Origin: Rhizoclosmatium globosum
Lineage: Eukaryota; Chytridiomycota; Chytridiomycetes; Chytridiales; Chytriomycetaceae
Assembly: GCA_002104985.1 (NCBI GenBank)
Contig: MCGO01000136.1
Location: 39,854-103,853, forward strand
Direction of reading: 5' to 3'
DNA: 64,000 nucleotides
Position 1 is the stretch's first letter. The number at the start of each line of letters is the position of its first letter. Position numbers and translations under genes: made by a program. The notes beneath the pieces were generated by a model, which was not told the origin of the DNA, did no database searches, and was given only the letters and a program-made list of their open reading frames with translations. This document shows positions 51,622 to 61,785 of the stretch, one piece after another.

Positions 51622-53429
51622 ATGTTCTCAGTCCAAACCCGAAAGAAAGACGGGCACCTTTCTCTGACCCAAACAAGTCTTGTCTTTGCGGGACCCACGC
51701 GGGCGGACTCCTTCGAGCTTCCCTACTTGAACATCAAAGGCCAGGCAATGAATCTTGTCAGCGAGAAGAACAAGCGCGTGATTCTGAAAGTGACAATGGT
51801 CTCGGAGGAGGCGAATAACTTTATATTTACTGGAACGGAGGCTCTGAACGATCGGTGAAGTGGTAGCCTTGCATGCGATGTACCTGCTAAGACTACCTCA
51901 ACAGCACTGCCATCTCTGAGGGCCTCACTAGGGCTCTTGCTGCTCGGCCTGCCCAACCTGTCCAAGCTGACTCTACGGCCTTAACCGCGCATGACGTGCA
52001 ACTGAGACAGGCCCTTCTCGCTAATCCAAAATACAAGGTTAACTTCCCTTCCTCCACATCAATCAATACAACTTACCCTCTGAAAAAGGAACTCAAACAA
52101 CTGCACCAAGATCTTGTTATTGGTGGAATTCTCACGGAACAGGACTTTTGGGCATCGCGGAAAGAGTTGCTTGTGAATCAGGAATGGCAAATGTCGGGAC
52201 AGAAGAAGGGAACTTCGTCAGCTTCTTTGGTGGATATCAAGAGAGCGATTGCTGGTGGTTCGAGTTCCTCTGCGGATGGAGGTATGCCTGCCTCCGATTC
52301 TATAGACAAACACTAAATCAAAACCAACAGAGCCCGATAAACAGGAGCCAACACCTACTACTACGAAAATTAAGTTTACTCCAGAAATTATTCACTCAAT
52401 CTTGGTCCAATACCCGTCCGTCCATGCCGCCTACGAAAAATACGTTCCAACTCAATATACCGAGAAACAATTCTGGACTCAATACATCGTCTCAAAACAC
52501 TTTGACTCTGTTAAATCTGGAAAGCCATCTCTGACCGACGCGACCAAAGAAATCTTCACAGAAGCCGAACAAGACCTCGAAGATGACAAGGAACCCATCT
52601 TCACTAAACGACCACGTATTGACACATCCAACCACCTCCTTGATCTCAGCACAACTCTTGAAGACCACTTAGAATACGGAAACGCGCCCGACACAACAAT
52701 GAAACCCGGCCGAAACGAACAAGCCCTCCCCATCATTCGTCGCATCAACCGCCACTCAACCGTCATCCTCAAAACCGCCGGCGAAACAGCAACCCAACCA
52801 CCCTCAAAAATATACGACCAGGAAACCGTCCTCGAAGACCTCGTCGCCCCTCAAACCTCAGCCCCACGTCCGCTCACCATCCTCCAAAAAAACAGCTACT
52901 TTGGCGGAGTAACCGAAACAACATCCACAAACCCACACACCCACACCATACCCTTCAAATCAACAACCCTAAAAGGATGGACCCCCAACCTCCAAAGCGT
53001 ATCCGTAAACCCAACCCTCGGCGGCAAAATCTTCAAATCCTTAAACCAATCCGGCGCCCGTCGAAAGATCCATATCCCCACATGCAAAGGTACTCCTTCA
53101 TCCCCATCCACCCAAAACTAACCCCCCGTCAAAACACAGACACACCAGGTCCATACACCCCCACAAACAACGACATCCCCAAAATCCAAAGCGCAGCCTC
53201 GGAGCTCCTACGACACTACCACGCCTTCCACCAGAAACTCACCCGCCTCTCCCCGACCTCAGATTCCCGCCTCCTCATCCAACAAAAACTCGCGAAACTG
53301 CACGCGGCGATTGAGAAAGTGTATGGCGATGTTGTGATGGTGCAGAGGAGTGGGGTTGGGGAGGTTGCGTTGTTGGAAGGGGTTAAGAGGGCGTTGGGGA
53401 TTGTTTGTGGACGTTTAGAGGTGAAATAA
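51622..53429 (+). CDS. TFB1: TFIIH core subunit p62 / Tfb1
   Basis: Exons 51622-51854, 51905-52037, 52089-52281, 52331-53089, 53140-53429; 535 aa. The N-terminal PH-like domain reads KKDGHLSLTQTSLVFAGP and KVTMVSEEANNFIFTG. Two BSD domains follow: RQALLANPKYK|ELKQLHQDLV with GGILTEQDFWASRK, and HAAYEKYVPTQYTEKQFWTQY. The C-terminal helices (AASELLRHYHAFHQKL) close the protein. In the known complex it is a scaffold for the XPD and XPB helicases in transcription and excision repair, in the nucleus. The 51-nt intron 52038-52088 has no stop and could be retained (17 extra residues). The exon 1-2 join was chosen because the alternative acceptor gives a stop. Confidence 0.9.
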
Positions 53430-53550
53430 AAAGTTGGGTTTTGGTGGTTATTTTATGGGAAATGAGTGGAAATGTGCGCATTTCTTATTGTGACTGTCAG
53501 ACTATCTATTCGGTGCGAGTTTGAGAATGTAGACCCCTCCAAGTATCACA

Positions 53551-53622
53551 AGCCCAATGGTGTAGTAGTATGATACTTCTTTAGGGTAGAAGTGGTCCCG
53601 GGTTCAATTCCCGGTTGGGCCC
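53551..53622 (+). tRNA. tRNA-Pro (anticodon AGG)
   Basis: 72 nt: acceptor AGCCCAA with TTGGGCC (position 1-72 is an A-C mismatch), anticodon stem CTTCT/AGAAG with loop TTAGGGT (anticodon AGG), T-arm CCGGG-TTCAATT-CCCGG. No intron. A TTTT run begins at 53624 as Pol III terminator. Confidence 0.9.
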
Positions 53623-53803
53623 CTTTTGGTTGCAGTTGGAAAGGTGTCGGTGTTGGGTGTGGGTGGGAGTTGAAAGCTGTTGAATTGGAGTTGACTTAGA
53701 GATATTGTTCAATTCCAGATATTATTATTGCACTCGTAAATGAGAGAAGTAGAAAGAAGCATTATTAAAAGATTTGACCATGTTTGACATGTAACAACAG
53801 TAT

Positions 53804-54937
53804 TTACGTTCTCTCCCATCGTGTGGTAAACTCATCAACCGTTTGACATTTCCAGCCAATATCTTCCAAAATTGTTGCAGAATCTGTCAAAAAATCTTGA
53901 ATTTCGGCGCTTACATCCAGGGATGAAAATGTAACACGTTGTAGCTTAATGCTCGAATATTTCAAAGCGTTTCGAAGTCTGCTCATACTTTCCACATGAA
54001 GGAACGGAAGAATAAACACAACTTCCTCCAAATAAGCGCAATCACGCATAAAATCGTAACTCGTAACAGTTTTGACCTGCATGAAACGTAAAACTTGTAA
54101 TCCCTGAACGAATTTCAGTTTATCCAAAACGCCGTCCGTCACAGAGGCAGCATGAAGGCCCAGCGACCCAATGCGAAGATTTTCCAACGCGGACCAGTCG
54201 ACATTTGGTTTCGCGTACAGAGTTGCTGTTGGAGCAAGCAATTCTACTCTCATCAATCTTTCAATACGAGGCAGCCCTTTCAAAGCTTCCAGTGCAGATC
54301 CAATACACGCTGTTTTTTCCAACGTCAAGAAATGTTCGTCAACACGGAAATGAAACGCGACGCTCATATTGGACGTGAAGAACGGCTTCAAATGATCCAC
54401 CACCCATCCAGGATACAAGTTGACATTCAACACTCCATGGTTTCTCTGAATCACGCGACAATATGTAAACACGCTGAATATCTTTTCTGTATAAAACGTT
54501 TCATTATCATCGTGGTAGTTGTCAAGGGGGTGAAACTCGGGCAGAACAAACTCTGGCCAATCTTCGTCAGCGTTATAGTCTTCCTTGAGAGCATACATTG
54601 CTGTCGATATGTACTTGTAGTAGCGAACCGCATGTGATAGTTTCATTATCGAGTCAGCGTCCACAAACGACGCAATCCGGTCCAAGACTTCTTCTGGCAT
54701 TGACTCGAGAGTTGGTTTACCACTGGCAGATGTAACTGCTACATGATAGTTAAGTCTTGAAATGATGGGGGATTCAGGGAGCAGTGCGTGTTCAATGTGT
54801 TTGACTGGAGGAGCCTTCAGCATGCACCTGAGTGTGTTGATATCAGCCAATGAATTCGCGAGTCGACGCTCAAGCTCTGCGTTCTGCTGTCTGAGACTGG
54901 CTAGCTCATTTGTGAGGGAGTCACGCGCCAACATCAT
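53804..54937 (-). CDS. F-box protein of the local expanded family (copy 3)
   Basis: Single exon, 377 aa. The N-terminus is a coiled coil (LTNELASLRQQNAELERRLA) without the CxCC cluster. The F-box follows at ~77-115 (LESMPEEVLDRIASFVDADS, then KLSHAVRYYKYISTAMYAL). The rest has Leu-rich-repeat-like strands (LQVLRFMQVKTVTSYDFMRD) and the typical C-terminal pattern with a Trp (EDIGWKCQTV..TRWERT). The most divergent family member in the window. Role inferred only from the F-box: SCF adaptor. Confidence 0.72.
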   Translation of the reverse strand: MMLARDSLTNELASLRQQNAELERRLANSLADINTLRCMLKAPPVKHIEHALLPESPIISRLNYHVAVTSASGKPTLESMPEEVLDRIASFVDADSIMKLSHAVRYYKYISTAMYALKEDYNADEDWPEFVLPEFHPLDNYHDDNETFYTEKIFSVFTYCRVIQRNHGVLNVNLYPGWVVDHLKPFFTSNMSVAFHFRVDEHFLTLEKTACIGSALEALKGLPRIERLMRVELLAPTATLYAKPNVDWSALENLRIGSLGLHAASVTDGVLDKLKFVQGLQVLRFMQVKTVTSYDFMRDCAYLEEVVFILPFLHVESMSRLRNALKYSSIKLQRVTFSSLDVSAEIQDFLTDSATILEDIGWKCQTVDEFTTRWERT

Positions 54938-55158
54938 TTACAAAACAAGTTAATAATTATGGGGTTAATAAACATTTTCCTCGGAAAGAGAATTGGAAGA
55001 AGTAACACAAGAAATCCTGTGCACTTTTGAAAACGATGAACCGATGCCCTTGCCAGTATGATAAATAAGCTGTTGTATTGTTTGACCTCATAAAATCGAC
55101 TATTATTCAATATCTCTCTTTACTATCGATATGACAACCACACGTTAGACTTAGCATT

Positions 55159-56203
55159 TTACACCATTCCAGGATATTCCATTTCAGTTGCTGCACGAGC
55201 AGCAGAAGCTTTTCCATATCGATTTGCAACGTCCAACAAAGCATTGTCAAGAACTTGAATTGAATTCGCACCAACAAATTCAATCTTCTTTGACCCAGAC
55301 GGCAGTGCCTGCTCTTGGGGAATCAACTTCAATCCGTTCTTCGACACAATCACAGCATTGTTCCCATACGTAATCACTTTGGATCCTCCCGTTCGGTTGT
55401 AAATGTCCGAAACAACTGCCAATTCCAACTCATCAATGCCAGTCGAAACTTCAATTCCAAGAATATCCTTCTTCCAGTTCATACTAGTCTGAATTATCTT
55501 TGGAACCAGCTTTCCAAGTGAATGGAGAGCTATCGTATTCCGAACCCCACTCTACAGCGCCAAGCTCATCTGCAACTCGTTTAGCCGCATCTCTTCCTGC
55601 TACAGCTTTCCACGATTGCTAAGGAGACAGGAATCGATGCCGTAACTCCAGTCGTCGTAATAATATTTCCATCCTCTACACACCGACGATCCTTAACCAC
55701 CAGTCCCCCAACTTTTTCCAATCCACCACGAGTAAGCCAATGCGTAGTACATTGCTTCCCAGCAATCAACCCCGCATTGACAAGACTCCACACGCCATCA
55801 CAAACGCCAACCACTTTAGCTCCTTTCTCCGCCTGATCGACAATGAAAGCCTTGAGAATGGCATCTTTTTGGTTGATTTGGTTTGGTACGATAAGAATGT
55901 CAGCGCCGTCTGGAAATGATTCTTTGAAACTTGTGATTGTATGGTCAGTTTCGATCGAGAAGCATCCTTGGACCATCTTGAGTGTAGTGCTAGTTGTCCC
56001 AACTGAGAAGATGGTGAAATAGCCTGATCGCTTGAGAATGGAGTAAGGGACCTGGAATATTAACGTGGTTAGTTGGATGGAGAGGCCAAGGAATGTTGCA
56101 TACGTACAATGAAGTCCGTGACTTCGCTTCCACCTTTTGATTCTCCGATAACGGCGACGACTGGTTGAGGGCAACTAGAGCGGGGAATGAGAGGAGACAA
56201 CAT
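55159..56203 (-). pseudogene. DJ-1/PfpI-family protein with C-terminal extension, frame broken twice
   Basis: Exon 1 56203-56108 joins exon 2 from 56051: VVAVIGESKGGSEVTDFI|VPYSILKRSGYFTIFSVG. The DJ-1/PfpI core is clear: ADILIVPNQ, the nucleophile-elbow Cys in VVGVCDGVWSLVNAGLI, CTTHWLTRGGLE, GNIITTTGVTASIPVSLA. An extra A near 55608 shifts the frame; in the new frame VAGRDAAKRVADELGAVEWG runs to a TAG at 55486-55484. A third frame opens one base later with MNWKKDILGIEVSTGIDELE, AVVSDIYNRTGG and ALLDVANRYGKASAARAA. As one unbroken chain these parts match the layout of two-part bacterial PfpI-type proteins as I know them. Decayed gene, or indel errors. A bacterial origin is possible. Confidence 0.7.
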
Positions 56204-56392
56204 ATGTCGGTTAGTGCAAAGTTCGACAGACAACCCACGATTTCCCGCAAATCCTTGATTCAAGCCAGATATTCTGCTGACACATATAAATTGCAAGCAA
56301 TTTAAGTGTCAACTTTTCGAAATGAGTGATAGAGTTCATGCGAATTCGGTGCCTCAATCCGCCGAAATTAGAATCATTTCCAAAAGAAACTT

Positions 56393-56650
56393 ATGCGACC
56401 CAACCCAGCCCTCGCAGCAGCAAGTTCATCTGCCGCAACGCTTTCCAGTCCGTCTTCTTCACGAAACTCTCTCGCTTTGAAACCAGTCAACGCGGCAATT
56501 CCTGAAAAGAAACAAACGGCACTTTCAGCGAAACTCGACTTTTTTGAGAAAGCTGCAGCTGAATTGGCACCAAAAGCGCCGGTCCAGCCGTCGCTAGTTC
56601 AATCTCAGATCAAAGCGTTGAATAAAGCTGGGAAGACATGTGCGAAATGA
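56393..56650 (+). CDS. Small hypothetical protein
   Basis: 85 aa, Ala/Ser-rich N-terminus, then KKQTALSAKLDFFEKAAAEL, a probable amphipathic helix, and a basic end. No family recognised. It is divergent from the DJ-1-like gene with 189 nt between. It could equally be a chance ORF, though the composition is even and there is an AATAAA at 56701 downstream. Confidence 0.45.
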   Translation: MRPNPALAAASSSAATLSSPSSSRNSLALKPVNAAIPEKKQTALSAKLDFFEKAAAELAPKAPVQPSLVQSQIKALNKAGKTCAK

Positions 56651-56740
56651 TGGAATACTTATGAACTTTTTTGAATCATGAATGAGTAGTTATATATAAG
56701 AATAAATGAGGAATTACTGATATAAAAACTTGGTGCAAGA

Positions 56741-57828
56741 ATGCTTCAATCAACTTGTGTCGGTGATGGGTGTGAATGCTGTCATCGTCTTGCCGAAGTA
56801 GAATCTTCCCACCAAAAGACAGCCGCGGAATTAGCCAGGACACAACGAATTATTGGATCTCTCCTTGAAGAGCTCAATGGATGCCGAAGACTGCTTCATT
56901 TGCCACCACTGACAGAATCCAACTTTGCCGAAACCCCCGTCTCATTCGTATCACGCACGCCGTCGTTATCAAACCTGCCACGTGAAATCCTTGATCGAAT
57001 TGTTCCGTACTTGGGCTCAAACTCCATCATCCCGCTTTGCCACGCACTTCCACAACTGAAGCATCTATCAACAGCGATCCACGATGTACGTGTCGCTTTT
57101 AAGCTTCATACTTCGGATGTTTGGCCAGACTTTTATTTTCCGCGTAGCACTGAGGAGGTGTCAATGCAAAGTCTCGAAATTACTGCAACGAATTCAACTC
57201 AATGCCAACCACTGGATATACCCCTGAGGCATGCATTCAAAGTCTTCAGACTTTCTTCTCTTCTCTCAAAATATGGAGGATCCGCAACAATACTACCTGG
57301 AACTCCGCTACAGCTGTCAAATATCGTATCCCTTTTACCAACCACCATCAACATCCATTCGCTTTCAGATGTATCCGAATATATATATCCCCATAGATTC
57401 GATCAATTTTTGAACCAGTTGGTAACGACTAAACCACGGATCAAGGTTTTTGAGTTTCCAACAAAGTTTGACGGATGTATGACGGATGGAATCATAATCT
57501 CAGAAGTCGTAAATGCGTTAAAACAGTTACAAATCAATGAACTGTCATTCAGTGCATGGATTCCACGTCCCATCATCCGAACCCTTCCTCAAATCTGTGG
57601 ATTAGAAGCGCTCAAAATGGAGGACGCGGATTCCAAGTTCCCTTGGAGCATATTACCTCTGTGTAAAACGCTTGTAAGGCTGGAAAGTTTACTTCCGATA
57701 TATTACTTTATATGAAGATGAGCTGCGTTCAGTGACAGCGACTTCGCTGGAAACTATTCGATGGGGTTTCCAAAGTGGGATATACAATCAAGAAGACTTT
57801 ATTGTATGGGAGCGTTTGATATAAAGTG
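56741..57828 (+). CDS. F-box protein of the local expanded family (copy 4), C-terminus frameshifted
   Basis: The N-terminal cysteine cluster (GDGCECCHR) and coiled coil (SSHQKTAAELARTQRIIGSL) are followed by an F-box at ~75-115 (LSNLPREILDRIVPYLGSNS, PLCHALPQLKHLSTAI). The open frame stops at 57715 after 324 codons (IYYFI). One base over, the sequence continues YEDELRSVTATSLETIRWGFQ..FIVWERL and stops at 57828; this is the expected family C-terminus (Trp-rich ending), although some 40 residues present in paralogues are missing before it. So the tail has both a deletion and a frame shift. The first ~300 residues are well preserved. Confidence 0.7.
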
Positions 57829-58625
57829 TATCTTTTGCATTTATTCTCTTTTCAGCTATGTATCGTAAATCTGATCTTTTCTGTGAGACGCAGTGTGAGA
57901 TGCAGCAACAATAGCTTCGACAGCTGCATCCACATAGGTATCCATCCATTCCTAAATGATCGCTTTTCATACTGTTTTTCAGCGACTTGGCCAGCTTGGA
58001 GCATCGAAGAAAGAAGGAGAAAGAAACTCACAAATAATTTAAGAGGTTTATTTACATTGCATTATATTAACGTTCCCAGCTCTTAACTCTCTGCTCCCGC
58101 TTTAGGTCCTGTCGAATATTGACCACTTCTTCCCTGAACTCCATTCGCCGAATTTGACAAATACTCGCGTAGCTTCCCGTATTGTTTTTATCCTTCTTTA
58201 AATTCTTGTGGGTTCGGAACATTCTGGCATCGCAGTGAGACGGGCTCTTCGTTGCTTCCTTGTCATCGTACCGATTGCAACCCAAACAAGTGAAACAGTT
58301 CATAACCGTTGCATTTGTGTAAATGATGCCGTTATGATGCCGCGAACGAACTTTGCCTTCACGGCGCATTTTCACTCGAAGGATGGGAGTTTTTGCGTGC
58401 TTTTGAACTACTTGTGGCAAAGCAGTTGAGGCTAAGCCGTTGCGGCGTCCAGCAATCTTTCGCGGCTCTGGAGGCGCAACTTTGAAATCTCAAATAACCA
58501 GGAAAAGCATCGAAATCTTCTTGTAATTGATGAGTCTGACACGACCGTATCATGGAAGATTAGATCCAACCTGCGTCATCCTGCAAAGGACAGTCGTCAA
58601 AATATCCTGACAGAAATCACAATCT
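57819..58625 (+). pseudogene. Partial duplicate of the 5' end of the next F-box gene, interrupted
   Basis: 57819-57930 resembles 58668-58790 (shared TATAAAG.GTAT, a TTTATTCTCTTTTCAG block, AATCTGATC), that is, the leader and start of the F-box gene at 58724. After an unrelated block of about 480 bases, 58436-58625 resumes the match with GCTCTGGAG.CGCAACTT, CTTCTTGTAATTGATGAG and AGATTAGATCCAACCTGCG. The copy has stops and shifts and cannot encode the protein. It indicates duplication followed by insertion or rearrangement. Confidence 0.75.
58067..58369 (-). CDS. Small basic hypothetical protein inside the interrupting block
   Basis: About 100 aa from the ATG at 58369 (MRREGKVRSRHHNGI); an upstream in-frame ATG at 58420 would add 17 residues. 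It contains NCFTCLGCNRYDDKEA and a later HCDARMFRTHK, a loose Cys/His arrangement, and a highly charged C-terminus. No family recognised. It occupies the sequence that splits the duplicated F-box fragment. It may be a chance ORF. Confidence 0.3.
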   Translation of the reverse strand: MRREGKVRSRHHNGIIYTNATVMNCFTCLGCNRYDDKEATKSPSHCDARMFRTHKNLKKDKNNTGSYASICQIRRMEFREEVVNIRQDLKREQRVKSWER

Positions 58626-58723
58626 AATTGTGTAACTGGTTTTAGTTGTAGCCTTGTTTGCTTATTTTAGTATAAAGAGTATTTTTTGCGTTTATTCTCT
58701 TTTCAGCCATCGTTAATCTGATC

Positions 58724-59818
58724 ATGTCTGTTCCCTGTGAGATGCGTTCGTGCACATGCTGCAAGACTGCTTCTACGCGTATTGAAGCTCTGGAGACGCA
58801 ACTTGCTAACTCTCAAAGAATCATGGAGGAGTATCGGAGTCTTCTTGTAATTGATGAGCCTGACGCGACCGAATCGATAAAGATTAGATCCAACCTGCGC
58901 CATCTTGCAAGAAACAGTCTTCAAAATCTCCCAACAGAAATTCTCAATCTAATAGTATGCTATATGGATCATGTTTCAATATTTCCTCTCTGTCATGCAC
59001 TTCAAGAGCTAAAATACATCTCAGCATCGATATTCCGTGTCTCAAAAGCCTTCAAAGAACGCGATATAGAAAAGCTATGGCCCAAGTTCGAGTTTCCGAC
59101 CATAAAGCAACCCGGATTTGGCTATAATCTAGTTGGTGTTACTCGTCCAGCTCCAATCGAAGTTCCTGCGAGACATTTATTGAAAGTATTAGGGTTATCG
59201 AAGCTCCTGGCCAAATTTGAAGGGTCTGCACATATTTGTCCTCCGTCGGTTGACTATCTGGATTCCATCAAAGGACTATTACCCAAAAACGTTCATGTTA
59301 CTATTTATGGGGACAGCTGGGCCCCTGAAGACTCCACACAAAATCGACTGGAAAGGCTTTGCAGTTTTGGGAGAAATGTAAAGATCATCACTTTTCCTGT
59401 CAAAATGTCAATGAATGAAAGTGTGGAAGTTGTTCCGTTCATTGAGAAGCTCAAGGTATCAAAACTTGGGCTTGCGATTAATATCCCGACTAGCATACAC
59501 AAAATGGTGTTGTCGATGCAAAGTCTTGTTTGCTTAGCGTTTTTTGAATTTGAAGATTATAGGTTCAATATGAAGACTTTGGAGCAAATCAAGAACTTAC
59601 AAACCATTGAACTATATTATGAAGAAGTTGGTCGTCGCCGATTACGCTTTTTGAGGACAGTCTTTGTGGGCATAAGGACAATTAAACTCTTCACAAATCC
59701 ATCAGAACCTCAAGCAAGTGTCTTTCAAACTCTTGCTCCCATTAATTATAAATACCTGCATGAAGATAAATGTAGTGGAAGATACACGAGCTTATTCACA
59801 TGGACGATAAATAAATAA
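58724..59818 (+). CDS. F-box protein of the local expanded family (copy 5)
   Basis: Single exon, 364 aa. Start MSVPCEMRSCTCCKTA gives the CxCC cluster, then a coiled coil (RIEALETQLANSQRIMEEY) and an F-box at ~60-100 (LQNLPTEILNLIVCYMDHVS, PLCHALQELKYISASI). The C-terminal two thirds are Leu-rich-repeat-like, with FPVKMSMNESVEVVPFIEKL, and end FTWTINK. The leader before the ATG contains a TTTATTCTCTTTTCAG tract resembling a splice acceptor, so a 5' UTR exon upstream is possible. Best-preserved member with the full CxCC-helix-F-box order. Confidence 0.78.
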   Translation: MSVPCEMRSCTCCKTASTRIEALETQLANSQRIMEEYRSLLVIDEPDATESIKIRSNLRHLARNSLQNLPTEILNLIVCYMDHVSIFPLCHALQELKYISASIFRVSKAFKERDIEKLWPKFEFPTIKQPGFGYNLVGVTRPAPIEVPARHLLKVLGLSKLLAKFEGSAHICPPSVDYLDSIKGLLPKNVHVTIYGDSWAPEDSTQNRLERLCSFGRNVKIITFPVKMSMNESVEVVPFIEKLKVSKLGLAINIPTSIHKMVLSMQSLVCLAFFEFEDYRFNMKTLEQIKNLQTIELYYEEVGRRRLRFLRTVFVGIRTIKLFTNPSEPQASVFQTLAPINYKYLHEDKCSGRYTSLFTWTINK

Positions 59819-59833
59819 TAAAGAGCTTCCAAA

Positions 59834-61726
59834 ATGGAATTCAACAAACCTTTGCTTGGCCATGTTCCCCCAAGTCCCAAATCCCTGAAGCCATCCCTTT
59901 TCCACGGTAATCGAATCGGCTATTTGGCTTTCGGACTGCTTGTCGCTCTAGTTGTATTAGCGGGATGCCAAGAGTCCATCCACCCGGAACCAGTTTCGGA
60001 TGTGAAGGATTCCTTCAAGTGGCAGTCGTGTCCCGGCAAAGACAAGGACTACAAATGCGGAAGACTCAAAGTTCCGTTGGATTACACAAAAGTGTGATAA
60101 CTACTTTGATTGGATAAGGACTGATTTGCTTCACCAGAATCATTCTGAGACCATCGATATTGCTGTTGCTGTTTATAAGGCACAAGTCCAGCCTTCTCTT
60201 GGAACAATTACTTTCAACTTTGGTGGTCCGGGAGGTCCTGGGAAAGCCAGTGTGTTGGCACGTGGTCCTTCACTATCCGTACTCACTGGAGGCAGATACG
60301 ATATTCTAGGCTTTGGTGCGGAACAGCTCCAACTTGTGAGTTTGAAATTAATGTGGTTATTTTAGATCCACGAGGGATTGGAGAGTCTGTTCCTATCACT
60401 TGCTTTGAAAGCGCCACTCATCATGCCCAATTCGACGTCATGGCGTCCATGATTCCCCCGCCAACGGTGAATGGACCCATTTCACAAGTTACTTCGTTTG
60501 CTGCTCTCCAGGAAGCTTGGGCAAAGAGCTGTGGTATGTATTCCTCTTTACCAGACATGACATAACCTAATATTATCTGTCAAGCAAAATGGGCTGAAGA
60601 TATACTTCCGCATATGTCGACAACTCAAGTCTCTCGTGACTTGGACGAAATCCGTAAAGCTCTTGGCGACAGCGTGCTCAATTACTATGGCTTCTCATAT
60701 GGAACAATGCTCGGCACTGTGTACACACAAATGTTTCCTAACAACGTCGGACGCGTGATTATCGACGGAGTCATGAATCCACTCACGTATATGGGAGGTC
60801 CCATTTTCAAGGACACACCAGGCGACTACGTTGATACAGAAGAGCTGTTTGAAGCTTTTGGAAAGGAATGTGATGACGCAGGACCTTCACGATGTGCGTT
60901 GGCTGTTCCTGGATCGAAGACTACGACTAGAATCAGAGACTTTGCGAAACAGTTGGAACACAAACCACTCGTTGTTGTGGACGGTGCAACTGTGCCTTTC
61001 GTCATTCATCCTTTGGACGTTCTTCAAAAAATCTATGGTGCTTTGTATCGACCAGCTGGTTGGCCCGCCGTCGCAAAAACAATTGCGAAGGCGATCACAG
61101 GAGATGGATCCGATTTCAATGCCGGAAAATTGGATGCTTGCCCCATCAAGGATGAATCTGGAGATAACGGAATGCCCGGTGTTACTTGTTTGGATACATT
61201 CGGAAACCAAGCCGATTTCGCGGAATGGGAGAAGGCTGCAACAGGAATCCAAAAAGTCAGCCCGACTTTTGGTGTCGGAGGCTTGTGGAGTTATTTGGTG
61301 TGTAAATTCTGGCAAGTTCAACCATCTGAGCGGTTCACTGGTCCTTGGAATCACAGGCTAAAGAATCAGGTATTTCAGTCAAGTTTCCGTTGCTTAATTA
61401 ACATCGATTAGATCCTCATAATTGGTAACACATTGGACATCATTACTCCGATTAGCAATGCAAGAACTGTGGAACGTATCATGGAGGGTGGGGGCGTTTT
61501 GTTGCATCACGATGGCTATGGACACTGTTCAACTGCTCACAAGAGTACGTGTACTTTGAATTATATCAAGGACTATTTCAACGAAGGAACACTCCCGGAA
61601 AAAGGTACTGTGTGTAAAGTCGATCCAGACGTTGTCATCTTCCCAGAGCCTAGTCTTGTCGCAACCAAAGAGAATGAGTGGCTTAATGATATCCACGATG
61701 TTGTAGTTGCAGTTAACTTGCGTTAA
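59834..61726 (+). CDS. Alpha/beta hydrolase with TAP-like C-terminus (S33-type peptidase family)
   Basis: Five exons: 59834-60091, 60138-60315, 60366-60533, 60585-61369, 61412-61726; 567 aa. An N-terminal signal anchor (YLAFGLLVALVVLAG, ~34-48) points to the membrane or secretory path. The fold signature is clear: FNFGGPGGPGKAS (oxyanion region), YDILGF|DPRGIGES, nucleophile elbow NYYGFSYGTMLG (Ser), acid in IGNTLDIITP, and His in DGYGHCSTA near the C-terminus, within the TAP-like domain. Relatives are tripeptidyl aminopeptidases and related secreted hydrolases; the substrate is not predictable. The second intron was placed at GF|DP because the alternative would be 30 nt. Confidence 0.88.
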
Positions 61727-61785
61727 TCATGTGAATAAGATTTAATCCATCCTTTTTGGAATTTTCCGATCTTCAAAAAAGGAAC

